Source: JADKAV01 sp037046735 (GTDB taxonomy: Bacteria; Actinomycetota; Actinomycetes; S36-B12; UBA10799). From it: DNA of 64,000 nt. The translations under genes and the position numbers were made by a program. Positions 17,669 through 26,071 of the stretch are shown piece by piece. The notes beneath the pieces were generated by a model. That model saw only the letters and a list, made by a program, of their open reading frames with translations. It did no database searches and had not been told where the DNA came from. Every line of letters begins with the position of its first letter. Positions within the stretch are counted from its first letter, which is position 1. The stretch spans positions 221,094-285,093 of the forward strand of contig JBAOHC010000020.1 of NCBI GenBank assembly GCA_037046735.1, given 5' to 3'.

Positions 17669-18673
17669 GTGCCCGTAAATCTTCGTAATCGTGACTACCT
17701 CAAGGAACTCGACTTCACCACCCAGGAGATGAATTTCCTGCTCGACCTCTCGCGCGACCTCAAGCGCGCGAAGTACACCGGCAACGAACGTCGTCGGATG
17801 CAGGGCAAGAACGTCGCCCTGATCTTCCAGAAGACCTCGACCCGCACCCGCTGCGCGTTTGAGGTCGGAGCGTACGACCAGGGGGCCGGGGTGACCTACC
17901 TGGACCCCAGTGGATCCCAGTTGGGACACAAGGAGTCCATCGCTGACACCGCCCGGGTGCTGTCGCGCTTCTACGACGGCATCGAATTCCGCGGCTCGGC
18001 ACACAGCGACGTGGAGGAACTGGCCAAGTACTCCGACGTGCCGGTCTGGAACGGCCTGACCGACGACTGGCACCCCACGCAGATGCTGGCCGACTTCCAG
18101 ACGATGATCGAACACGCCCACAAGCCGGCCCACGAGATCACCTACGCGTACATGGGCGATGCCCGCTCGAACATGGGCAACTCGCTGCTCATCATGGGCG
18201 CGATCATGGGCTCCGATGTTCGCATCTGCTCGCCGCGCGACCTGTGGCCCTCCCAAGAGGTACAGGACGCCGCTCACGAGCGCGCCGAGCAGTCCGGCGC
18301 CAAGGTCATGCTCACCGAGGACCCCGACGAGGCGATCCCCGGTGCGGAGTTCCTGCACACCGACGTGTGGGTGTCCATGGGTGAGCCCAAGGAGGTCTGG
18401 GACGAGCGAGTCAAACTGCTGCTGCCCTACCAGGTCAACCGGGCAGCACTGGAGAAGACCGGCCAGCGCGATGCGAAGTTCATGCACTGCCTGCCCGCCT
18501 TCCATGACACCAACACGAAGGTCGGCCAAGAGGTCGCCGCCTCCACCGGCCTCAACAACGGCCTTGAGGTCACCAACGATGTCTTCGAGTCCAGCTCGAA
18601 CATCGCCTTCGACCAGGCCGAGAACCGTCTGCACACCATCAAGGCGGTGATGGTCGCCACCATCGGTGACTGA
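17669..18673 (+). CDS. arcB: Ornithine carbamoyltransferase, probably catabolic
   Basis: Converts citrulline and phosphate to ornithine and carbamoyl phosphate (or the reverse). Motifs: carbamoyl-phosphate loop STRTR, substrate residues DWHPTQMLADFQTM, and HCLPAFHD at the ornithine site. The 334-residue length and placement 78 bases after arcA favour the catabolic ArcB over anabolic ArgF. Start is GTG 17669 with AAGGAG seven bases upstream. A strong hairpin follows. Confidence 0.92.
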   Translation: MPVNLRNRDYLKELDFTTQEMNFLLDLSRDLKRAKYTGNERRRMQGKNVALIFQKTSTRTRCAFEVGAYDQGAGVTYLDPSGSQLGHKESIADTARVLSRFYDGIEFRGSAHSDVEELAKYSDVPVWNGLTDDWHPTQMLADFQTMIEHAHKPAHEITYAYMGDARSNMGNSLLIMGAIMGSDVRICSPRDLWPSQEVQDAAHERAEQSGAKVMLTEDPDEAIPGAEFLHTDVWVSMGEPKEVWDERVKLLLPYQVNRAALEKTGQRDAKFMHCLPAFHDTNTKVGQEVAASTGLNNGLEVTNDVFESSSNIAFDQAENRLHTIKAVMVATIGD

Positions 18674-18684
18674 TGTCGGATCCG

Positions 18685-18727
18685 CGAAGGGCGGCGAGTC
18701 TCGCAATGGCGGGCTCGCCGCCCTTCG
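18685..18727 (+). terminator. Hairpin terminator after arcB
   Basis: Fourteen-base perfect stem CGAAGGGCGGCGAG with CTCGCCGCCCTTCG, 15-base loop, starting 12 bases after the arcB stop. Opposing gene ends at 18802, so it may serve both directions. Confidence 0.75.
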
Positions 18728-18801
18728 TGCTGTCCGGTTCGCAGTTCATCGCCGAGGCAGGTGCGGTGGTCCGTCAGGACGGGCACCGCGACCGCCGGTG
18801 G

Positions 18802-20430
18802 TCAGACCTCCAACCAGACAGCAGCATCCGCGGGCAGCCCCGCAGCCGGATCGAAGTCCACACTTGCCAGCAGGATGGAGGTATGGCCAGGCAGCGGCAC
18901 AGGAGAGCCTGCGTAGTTCACCATGCACATGAAGTTCCCGCCGCGCGTGAACGCCAGGCAGTCCTGTGGCGCCGGCAGCCAGCTCATGTCGCCGTCGCCG
19001 AGCGCCGCGTGGTCGCGACGGAGGCGCAGCGCCGTTCGGTACAACGCAAGCATCGAACTGGGGTCGGCTGACTGCGCCGCCACGGAGTACTGAGCCCAGT
19101 CGGACGGCTGCGGCAGCCAGGTCGCGACGGGTTGCGGTGAGAACTCGTACGGCGGGTACTCTCCTGCCCACGGCAACGGCACGCGGCACCCGTCCCGGCC
19201 GCGGCTGGTCATGCCCGACCGCCGGTACATCGGGTCACGCAGCGCCGCCTCGTCGAGGTCCTCGACCTCCGGCAACCCCAGTTCCTCACCCTGGTACACG
19301 TAGGCGCAGCCGGGCAGAGCCAGCATTTGCAGGATCGCGGCACGTGCCCGCCGGGTTCCCAGCTCAAGGTCGGCCGGGCGGTCGAGGAAGTCATCGAGGA
19401 AACGCCTGATCCCCGGTATTTGCGGCCGCGCGTAGCGGGAGACGTGCCGAGCGACGTCGTGATTCGACAGCACCCAGGTCGGCGCCGCTGCGACGGACTG
19501 GTGAGCCGCGATGGTCTCGTCGATCATCGTTCGCATGGCTTCAGGCAGCCAGGGCGAGGCCAGAAAGTCGAAGTTGAAGGCCGTGTGCAACTCCCCCGGC
19601 CGCAGGTATCGCGCGAGCCTGTACGCGTTGTCGAGCCACGCTTCAGCGACCAGTACCCGCGGCGGCTGGTAGGAGTCGACGATCCGGCGCCAGCCCCGAA
19701 AGATGTCGTGCAGCGCCTCCCGATCCCAGTGCGGGTGCTCGCCATGGGAGTACGGATCCTCCTGCAGGTCCGGCAAGGAGGCGTCCTTGACCAAGTAGTG
19801 CGCCACGTCGATGCGGAACCCGTCCACCCCACGGTCGAGCCAGAACCGCAACGTCTGGTCGAAGTCCGCCTTCACTTCCGGATGGTCCCAGTTGAGGTCC
19901 GGCTGCTCGGGTGAGAACAAGTGCAGGTACCACTGACCCAGTTGTCCGTCTGGTTCGGTGACACGAGTCCACGTCGATCCCCCGAACTCGCTCATCCAGT
20001 TGTTCGGCGGCAACTCGCCATGTTCACCGCGACCATCCCGGAAGTGATACCGCTGCCGTTCTGGACACCCCGGGCCGCCCTCCACCGCCGCGGTGAACCA
20101 GGGCCGCATGACTGACGTGTGGTTCGGCACGACATCCACGATGACCCGCAGGCCGTGCCCGTGGGCCTCCTCGATGAGGGCCTGTGCGGCGGCCAAGTTC
20201 CCGTACACCGGGTCGATGTCGCGGGGATCGATCACGTCGTATCCCGCATCGGCCATCGGCGAGGGATACCAGGGATTGATCCAGATCGCATCGATGCCCA
20301 GGTCGGCCAGATAGGACAACCTGTCGCGCAGGCCCGCGATGTCCCCCACCCCGTCGCCGTTGCCATCGGCGAAACTACGCAGATAGACCTGGTAGATCAC
20401 CGCCGAGCGCCACCATTGCGCGCCATCCAT
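18802..20430 (-). CDS. GH13 alpha-glucosidase (oligo-1,6-glucosidase/maltase type)
   Basis: Cytoplasmic retaining glucosidase for imported alpha-glucosides. Motifs: VIYQVYLRSFADGNGDG at the start, DVVPNHTS (region I), DGFRIDVAHYLV with the Asp nucleophile, VLVAEAWLD with the general acid Glu, and VLSNHDVARH. No signal peptide. The 542 residues suit subfamilies 23/30. It starts at ATG 20430, three bases after the ABC ATPase stop, so it is the last gene of the sugar-import operon; substrate could be maltose, sucrose or trehalose-like sugars. Confidence 0.92.
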   Translation of the reverse strand: MDGAQWWRSAVIYQVYLRSFADGNGDGVGDIAGLRDRLSYLADLGIDAIWINPWYPSPMADAGYDVIDPRDIDPVYGNLAAAQALIEEAHGHGLRVIVDVVPNHTSVMRPWFTAAVEGGPGCPERQRYHFRDGRGEHGELPPNNWMSEFGGSTWTRVTEPDGQLGQWYLHLFSPEQPDLNWDHPEVKADFDQTLRFWLDRGVDGFRIDVAHYLVKDASLPDLQEDPYSHGEHPHWDREALHDIFRGWRRIVDSYQPPRVLVAEAWLDNAYRLARYLRPGELHTAFNFDFLASPWLPEAMRTMIDETIAAHQSVAAAPTWVLSNHDVARHVSRYARPQIPGIRRFLDDFLDRPADLELGTRRARAAILQMLALPGCAYVYQGEELGLPEVEDLDEAALRDPMYRRSGMTSRGRDGCRVPLPWAGEYPPYEFSPQPVATWLPQPSDWAQYSVAAQSADPSSMLALYRTALRLRRDHAALGDGDMSWLPAPQDCLAFTRGGNFMCMVNYAGSPVPLPGHTSILLASVDFDPAAGLPADAAVWLEV

Positions 20431-20433
20431 AGG

Positions 20434-21615
20434 TCAGTTCACCGTTGCCGTCGCGACCCGGGTCAGGTTCTCGCCGGTCTTGGGGTCGAAAAGGTGGATC
20501 CGGCTGGTGTCCAGCCACAGCGTCACCGTTTCCCCGTCGCTGATGCGGCTCAGCGGGTCCAATGACACGGTCATCTGTAGGCGCATCTGCTCACTGTCCA
20601 GATCGGCTTGCAGTTCATTCAAGGTGGCGGTGATGTCGTCGGGGGCCTCATACGGCACGAATGCGTACTGTTCGTTGCCCAGCCATTCGATCACGTCCAC
20701 GGTGACGTCGAAGGTGACCCCTTTGTCGATCTTGCTGGGGTCGACGAGGGAGGCATCCTCGAAGCTGCCCGGCCGGATGCCGGCGATCAGCACATCCCGA
20801 TCGGTGAAGGCGGCCTGCAAGCCGTCCGGCACCGGTACGTCGGCGAACGGCAGCCGCAGCGCACCATTCTCGAGCTGGGCCGGCACGAAGTTCATGGGAG
20901 GCGATCCGATGAATCCGGCCACGAACAGGTTCACCGGCTGTTCGTAGAGTTCGCGGGGGCTCGCGACCTGTTGCAGGACCCCGCGGCGCAGCACCGCCAC
21001 CCGGTCGCCCAGAGTCATCGCCTCGGTCTGATCGTGGGTGACGTACACAGTCGTCACGCCGAGTCGGCGCTGCAGGCGCAGGATCTCGCCACGCATCTGG
21101 CCGCGCAGTTTCGCATCCAGATTCGACAGCGGCTCGTCGAAGAGGAAGGCGTCAGCATTGCGCACGATCGCCCGGCCCATCGCCACACGCTGGCGCTGGC
21201 CGCCGGACAGTTGCGACGGCTTGCGGTCCAGATGCTCGGTGAGCTCGAGGGTCTGCGCGGCTTCCTGCACCCGCGTGCGGATCTCCTCGTCGGACATCTT
21301 GCCGTGCAGCCGCAAGGGGAAGGCGATGTTCTCGAAGACGCTCAGATGCGGGTAGAGGGCATAGTTCTGGAAGACCATGGCCAGCTTGCGGTCCCGCGGC
21401 GCCTTGTCATTGACCCGGGTGCCGCCGATGAGCATGTCCCCGCCGGTGATGTCCTCCAGCCCGACGATCATGCGCAGCAAGGTGGACTTCCCACAGCCAG
21501 AGGGACCGACCAGGATCATGAACTCGCCGTCGGCGACGTCCAGGTTCACGTTGTCGACCGCCAGGAAACCGTCGTCGTCGCGCTTGACGATGTTCTTCAT
21601 CGTGATTTCAGCCAT
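20434..21615 (-). CDS. Sugar ABC transporter ATP-binding protein (UgpC/MsmX/MalK type)
   Basis: Energises the importer encoded upstream. The 393-residue protein has Walker A GPSGCGKST, Q-loop FQNYALYPHLSV, signature LSGGQRQRVAMGRA, Walker B ADAFLFDEPLSNLDAK and a C-terminal TOBE/MalK regulatory domain. Start is ATG 21615 (MAEITMKNIVKRDDDGF); the longer frame overlaps the permease. It lies two bases after malG-like permease. Confidence 0.94.
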   Translation of the reverse strand: MAEITMKNIVKRDDDGFLAVDNVNLDVADGEFMILVGPSGCGKSTLLRMIVGLEDITGGDMLIGGTRVNDKAPRDRKLAMVFQNYALYPHLSVFENIAFPLRLHGKMSDEEIRTRVQEAAQTLELTEHLDRKPSQLSGGQRQRVAMGRAIVRNADAFLFDEPLSNLDAKLRGQMRGEILRLQRRLGVTTVYVTHDQTEAMTLGDRVAVLRRGVLQQVASPRELYEQPVNLFVAGFIGSPPMNFVPAQLENGALRLPFADVPVPDGLQAAFTDRDVLIAGIRPGSFEDASLVDPSKIDKGVTFDVTVDVIEWLGNEQYAFVPYEAPDDITATLNELQADLDSEQMRLQMTVSLDPLSRISDGETVTLWLDTSRIHLFDPKTGENLTRVATATVN

Positions 21616-21617
21616 GG

Positions 21618-22442
21618 TCAGCCCTTCACTGCTCCGGAGGTGAGTCCTGCGACGATCCGGCGCTGGAAGATCAGCACCAGAATGACGACGGGGATGGTAA
21701 CGACCACTGAGGCGGCCATGATGTACGGCACCGGCGACTCGAACTGCGATGCACCTTGGAAGAAGGCCAAGGCGGCGGGCACCGTGCGCGCCGCATCGGT
21801 GGAGGTCAGCGAGATCGCAAACAGGAAGTCGTTCCAGCAGAAGAAGAAGGTCAGGATCGCCGTGGTGAACACCCCGGGCGCGGCCAGCGGAACGATCACC
21901 TTGCGAAACGCCTGCCAGGCAGTGGCGCCGTCCACCTGGGCCGCCTGCTCCATCTCCCACGGGATCTGGCGGAAGAAGGCCGACATCGTCCAGATCGACA
22001 GCGGCAGCGCGAAGGTGAGGTACGGGATGATCAGCCCGAGCCAGGTGTCATAGATGCCTAAGCCCCGCCACATGTTGAACAGCGGACCGACCAGCGCGGC
22101 CTGCGGGAACATGGCGATCCCTAGTGCCAGCGACAACAGCAGCCGTTTGCCGCGGAAGTCCAGGCGTGCGATCGCGTACGCGGCGAACATCGCCACGATC
22201 ACCGCGATCACTGTCGAGATCAGCGCGATGCCGATCGAGTTGATGAGTGCCCTGGTGAACAGGCTCTGACTGAAGACCTCCCGGAAGTTGTCGAAGCTCC
22301 ACGAGGTGGGCAGGAACTGTGGCTGCCGGGACACGATGTCCGAGGGCGGCTTCATGGACAGGCTGAGCATCCAGACCAGGGGGAAGAGGCTGTACAGCAC
22401 GATCACGATGCCAGCGACCGTCCACCAACGGCTTGTCTTCAT
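21618..22442 (-). CDS. Carbohydrate ABC transporter permease (MalG-like)
   Basis: Inner-membrane permease of 274 residues with six likely helices and the EAA coupling loop EQAAQVDGATAWQAFRKVIVP. C-terminal part LVLIFQRRIVAGLTSGAVKG is the classic MalG end. ATG 22442 overlaps the stop of the MalF-like permease (ATGA). Confidence 0.93.
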   Translation of the reverse strand: MKTSRWWTVAGIVIVLYSLFPLVWMLSLSMKPPSDIVSRQPQFLPTSWSFDNFREVFSQSLFTRALINSIGIALISTVIAVIVAMFAAYAIARLDFRGKRLLLSLALGIAMFPQAALVGPLFNMWRGLGIYDTWLGLIIPYLTFALPLSIWTMSAFFRQIPWEMEQAAQVDGATAWQAFRKVIVPLAAPGVFTTAILTFFFCWNDFLFAISLTSTDAARTVPAALAFFQGASQFESPVPYIMAASVVVTIPVVILVLIFQRRIVAGLTSGAVKG

Positions 22443-23362
22443 GAGTCACCCCGCACCTGGGAGAGGTCGGTCTTGAATCCCTTGATGAACACCCAAGCGA
22501 TGGCCACCACCGTCAAGAACAACAGCACAGACACCGCCGAGCCCATGCCGAGGTTCACCAACGTCACGTTCTGCCGGTAGGCCAGGAACGAGATGGTCTC
22601 GGTGTTGTTGGCGCCACGGGTCATGACGTAGGGATTGTCGAAGATCCGCCAGGCGTCGAGCGTCCTGAACAGCAGCGCCACCATGATGGCCGCTTTCATG
22701 TTCGGCAGGGTGACCCGCGCGAGCCGCTGCCAGGCGGTCGCCCCATCCACCTTCGCGGCCTCCAGCATCTCGGTGGGCACTTGCACGAGCCCTGCCAGCA
22801 GCAGCAGCGAGATGAACGGGGTGGTCTTCCAGATCTCCGATAGACAGATCACGAACAGGGCCGACCAGCGATCGCCGAACCAGTTGAAGTCGGTGAGCCC
22901 GAGCCACTGGTTGACGAAGCCGGAATCGAGGGCGAACGCGTAGCGCCAGATGAAGGCCGACACCACGGTGACGATCCCGTATGGGATCAGGATGGCCGTG
23001 CGCAAAGGTCCCCGTCCCCGGATGATGCGCAGCATCACGTAGGCGAAGATGAAGCCGATCACCAGTTCGATCGCCACGGTGACCACGGTGATGACCAGTG
23101 TCGTCACGAAGTCGTTCCACCACAATGGGTCGCTCAGGATCACGAGGTAGTTGTTGAGTCCGACGAACTCCCGGCCGCCCGGGTCGGTCAGCCGGTAGTT
23201 GTACAACGACAGCACCAACGCGTACCCCAGGGGGTAGGCGGTCACGAGGACCATGACGATCAACGACGGAGCACTGAGCCACAGCCCGAGCCGGCGCTCC
23301 CCCTTGATCCGTTCGGAGACGGTCACTTCGGGGCCAGCGGACTGCGTGGTCACTGTGCTCAC
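22439..23362 (-). CDS. Carbohydrate ABC transporter permease (MalF-like)
   Basis: Second permease, 307 residues, six likely helices; coupling loop LEAAKVDGATAWQRLARVTLP. Start is GTG 23362 (VSTVTTQSAGPEV) with AAGGAG nearby upstream; the open frame extends into the binding-protein gene and is not used. The order binding protein-MalF-MalG-ATPase-glucosidase is a complete import and hydrolysis unit. Confidence 0.92.
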   Translation of the reverse strand: MSTVTTQSAGPEVTVSERIKGERRLGLWLSAPSLIVMVLVTAYPLGYALVLSLYNYRLTDPGGREFVGLNNYLVILSDPLWWNDFVTTLVITVVTVAIELVIGFIFAYVMLRIIRGRGPLRTAILIPYGIVTVVSAFIWRYAFALDSGFVNQWLGLTDFNWFGDRWSALFVICLSEIWKTTPFISLLLLAGLVQVPTEMLEAAKVDGATAWQRLARVTLPNMKAAIMVALLFRTLDAWRIFDNPYVMTRGANNTETISFLAYRQNVTLVNLGMGSAVSVLLFLTVVAIAWVFIKGFKTDLSQVRGDS

Positions 23363-23387
23363 TTCGACTCCTTCACCTGTCGGGCGC

Positions 23388-24689
23388 TCATAGCAGCCGC
23401 CGCCCTTGCAGGACATCGGACATGAACGCATCCGTGACGGCCGGAGTGTTCTCGTTCACCGCCCCCGGTGGGTGCCAGGTGTTGATGATGGAACCGGCCA
23501 CGTCGACGTAGTACGGGGTGATCGGCCGGGGGCCGGCCTCATCGATCGACTGCCGGATCAAGTCGGCGTTGGGATAGGCCTTGCGGACCTCGGGGTCGTC
23601 GTAACTCGCCGCGTAGACCGACGGCTCCCCCTCGTCGAGCATGTACTGGGTACCGTTCTCCGGCGTACTCAGGCACTTGACGAGCGCGGTGACCTGCTCC
23701 GGGTACTTGGTGAAGGCGCCGATGGCGATGTCGATACCGCCGAGCGGGGGCCGGCTCGGGGTGTCCGGGAACACTCGGGGGTAGCGCGCGAAGCCGATGT
23801 CGTCGACCACGGACTGGTCGAGGGTTCCCTCCTCGACCGCGCTACGCGCCGCGGCCAGCACATACGGCCAGTTCAGCATGAACATCCCGTTGTCGCTCTG
23901 AAACACCGCGCGCGCCTGTTCCTCTTGCGCCACGGAAAGGTCATTGGGTGCGGCCCGGGAGTTCGCCAGCGTGCTCACGATCTCGGCGGCCTTCTTGCCC
24001 GCCTTGCTGTCCATCGCCGGCACCGCATCCCGGCCGGCCTCCGGGTCATTCAGGATCTCCCCACCGCCGGACAGCACCAGGGCGTTCACCCACACCATGA
24101 ACCCCTCATACCGGGCGCCCTGCTCGGAGATCGTCTTGCCTTGCTCATCGGCCGCCTTCTGCATGTCGTCCCAGGTGAACGTCTCGCTGGTCGGGTCGAC
24201 GCCTGCCTGCTTGGCCAACGACTTGCGGTACCAGAGCAACTGGGCGTTGGACTTGAAGGGAACCGCGTACAGGGTGTCCTTCCAGGTCCCGGTCTGGATG
24301 GGCGCGTCGAGCATGCCCTTGGTGAGCTCAGAGGCATCCTGCTGCGAATACGGCAGCAGGAACCCGGCATTGGCGAACTCCGCGGTGAAGATGACGTCCA
24401 GACTCATCAGGTCGATGGACGAGTCCTTGGCGGCCAGGCGCCGCACCAGTTGTTCGCGCTGAGCGGTGGCATCGTTGGGCAGCGTCTCGATGCTGACCTG
24501 GTATGCCCCGCCCGACTCGGCCGCGCATTTCTGCGCGAACTCCGCCTGCCCACCGTTGTCGGGGTTGATGTACCAGGTGAGGGTGGGCGTACCCGAGTCC
24601 TGCGCACACCCGGTGAGCGCCGCTGCTGCCAACGCCGCAGCCGCGAGCCCGACAATGGGACGTCGTCCCCGCGACCGGATCGACAACAT
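23388..24689 (-). CDS. Extracellular sugar-binding lipoprotein of the ABC importer
   Basis: Solute-binding protein family 1, 433 residues. A lipoprotein signal ends in the lipobox L25-T-G-C28. Substrate-binding segments LTWYINPDNGGQAEFAQKCA and YAVPFKSNAQLLWYRKSL resemble alpha-glucoside/trehalose-type binders (ThuE/LpqY-like). ATG 24689 is preferred over an in-frame TTG at 24719. First gene of the operon; promoter expected in 24690-24811, shared with the divergent MFS gene. Confidence 0.92.
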   Translation of the reverse strand: MLSIRSRGRRPIVGLAAAALAAAALTGCAQDSGTPTLTWYINPDNGGQAEFAQKCAAESGGAYQVSIETLPNDATAQREQLVRRLAAKDSSIDLMSLDVIFTAEFANAGFLLPYSQQDASELTKGMLDAPIQTGTWKDTLYAVPFKSNAQLLWYRKSLAKQAGVDPTSETFTWDDMQKAADEQGKTISEQGARYEGFMVWVNALVLSGGGEILNDPEAGRDAVPAMDSKAGKKAAEIVSTLANSRAAPNDLSVAQEEQARAVFQSDNGMFMLNWPYVLAAARSAVEEGTLDQSVVDDIGFARYPRVFPDTPSRPPLGGIDIAIGAFTKYPEQVTALVKCLSTPENGTQYMLDEGEPSVYAASYDDPEVRKAYPNADLIRQSIDEAGPRPITPYYVDVAGSIINTWHPPGAVNENTPAVTDAFMSDVLQGRRLL

Positions 24690-24811
24690 GGCCTTGCCTA
24701 CCCGCAAAAGACCCGACAATGCCTGCCTGGTCCCGCGGACCCGGCTCGAGTGCCCGCGCCCAGCAACAACGTCGCACTCGCCCCCCGGGTGCTCCCGACT
24801 AGCCTGAAACC

Positions 24812-25948
24812 GTGACCCCTGCCCGCCGCGCGGTACTGGCTGCTGTGGCCGTCAACCTGATGGGCGTCCTCGCCCTGTTCCTCACTGGCGCGATGAGCGT
24901 GCAGATCGGCCGCGAGTTCGGCATCAACCCGGCCACCATCGGTGCCCTGGCCTCGGTGTTCGCCCTGTCCACGACCCTTGGCAGCGCTCCGCTGGGCCGG
25001 CAGGTCCGCCGCCTGGGGGTGCGACGCAGCATGTGGGCAGCCACCACGGCCTCCACCACGGCGCTGCTGGTCTGCGCCACCAGCCCCTCAGCGCCCGTAC
25101 TGGGCCTTGGCCTGCTGGTGGGCGGCCTCGGAAACGCCATCGGCCAGCCCGCCGGCAACGCGCTCGTGGCCGCCCACGTCCGGCCCGAAAGGTACGGCCT
25201 GGGCTTCGCCATCAAACAGTCCGGGATTCCGTTGGCGACGACCCTGGGCGGTTTGGCGGTTCCGCTCATTGCATTGACCTTGGGTTGGCGCTACGCCTAC
25301 ATGATGGCCGCGCTCGCGGCGGTGGCGGCGGTCCTGCTCGTACCCCGGGACCGGCCGGCCACCGCGGCCCGCAGTGAGCGACGCGTCCCGACCGAACTGA
25401 CCGGCCGGCTGTGGGTCCTAGCCGTGGGGATGGTGGCCGCTGTGATCGCCGCGACGTCCATCGGTGCGCTCGGTGCTGCGGGCGGGGTCCAGGCGGGGCT
25501 CAGCGAAGCCACGGCCGGCTACCTGGTGGCCGCTGGCGGCCTCGCCGGTCTGAGTGTGCGGCTGGCGGCGGGCGTGAGCGCAGACCGCTGGGACTTCGAC
25601 GCGCTGATCGGGGTCAGCATTCTGTGCGTGCTGGGCGCTGTGGGATGGTTGCTGATGGCAGCGGGTCCGCAACCCCTCTTCGTCGTCGGCCTGGTCGTGG
25701 CCAACGCGTTCGGCTGGGGATGGCCAGGGCTGCAACACCTGTCGGTGGCACGGCGCTTCCCCACGTCGACAGCGGCCGCCAGCGGCGTCGCGCAGACCGG
25801 AGTGTCGGCGGGATTGTTGATCGGACCGTTGACCTTGGGTGTCATTGCGGGTATCGACTGGTCGCTGATGTGGCTGGTCGCTGGGATCTGTGCGCTCGTG
25901 GGTGCTGCAGTGGTCCGGGTGGCTGCCTCATTGATCCCTCGGGGGTAG
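24812..25948 (+). CDS. MFS transporter, CynX/NimT-like
   Basis: Twelve-helix permease of 378 residues with GTG start at 24812. The fold is visible as hydrophobic segments with a central charged loop (PRDRPATAARSERRVP). The FAIKQSGIPLATTLGGL segment is typical of cyanate/nitroimidazole-type MFS members. Substrate not predictable. Divergent from the sugar operon. Confidence 0.85.
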   Translation: MTPARRAVLAAVAVNLMGVLALFLTGAMSVQIGREFGINPATIGALASVFALSTTLGSAPLGRQVRRLGVRRSMWAATTASTTALLVCATSPSAPVLGLGLLVGGLGNAIGQPAGNALVAAHVRPERYGLGFAIKQSGIPLATTLGGLAVPLIALTLGWRYAYMMAALAAVAAVLLVPRDRPATAARSERRVPTELTGRLWVLAVGMVAAVIAATSIGALGAAGGVQAGLSEATAGYLVAAGGLAGLSVRLAAGVSADRWDFDALIGVSILCVLGAVGWLLMAAGPQPLFVVGLVVANAFGWGWPGLQHLSVARRFPTSTAAASGVAQTGVSAGLLIGPLTLGVIAGIDWSLMWLVAGICALVGAAVVRVAASLIPRG

Positions 25949-26031
25949 GGCAGGCACGAGCAGGCTTGCGATCGCATGATCACGAATGCGACGGGCAACC
26001 CGGGGAATCGGGGGCTACCTGGTCAACGCAA

Positions 26032-26061
26032 AGGGGCGGGCCCGGCTTCGGACCCGCCCCT
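26032..26061. terminator. Bidirectional hairpin between the MFS and PEPCK genes
   Basis: Nine-base stem AGGGGCGGG / CCCGCCCCT with additional pairing in the loop (CCGGCTTCGG). It separates convergent genes and can end both transcripts. Confidence 0.75.
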
Positions 26062-26071
26062 CTCGTCGACG

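Noticed and set aside
16862..18706. 614-codon minus-strand open frame opposite arcA and arcB
   Set aside because: Spans two strongly conserved plus-strand genes and the terminator between them; no recognisable motif.
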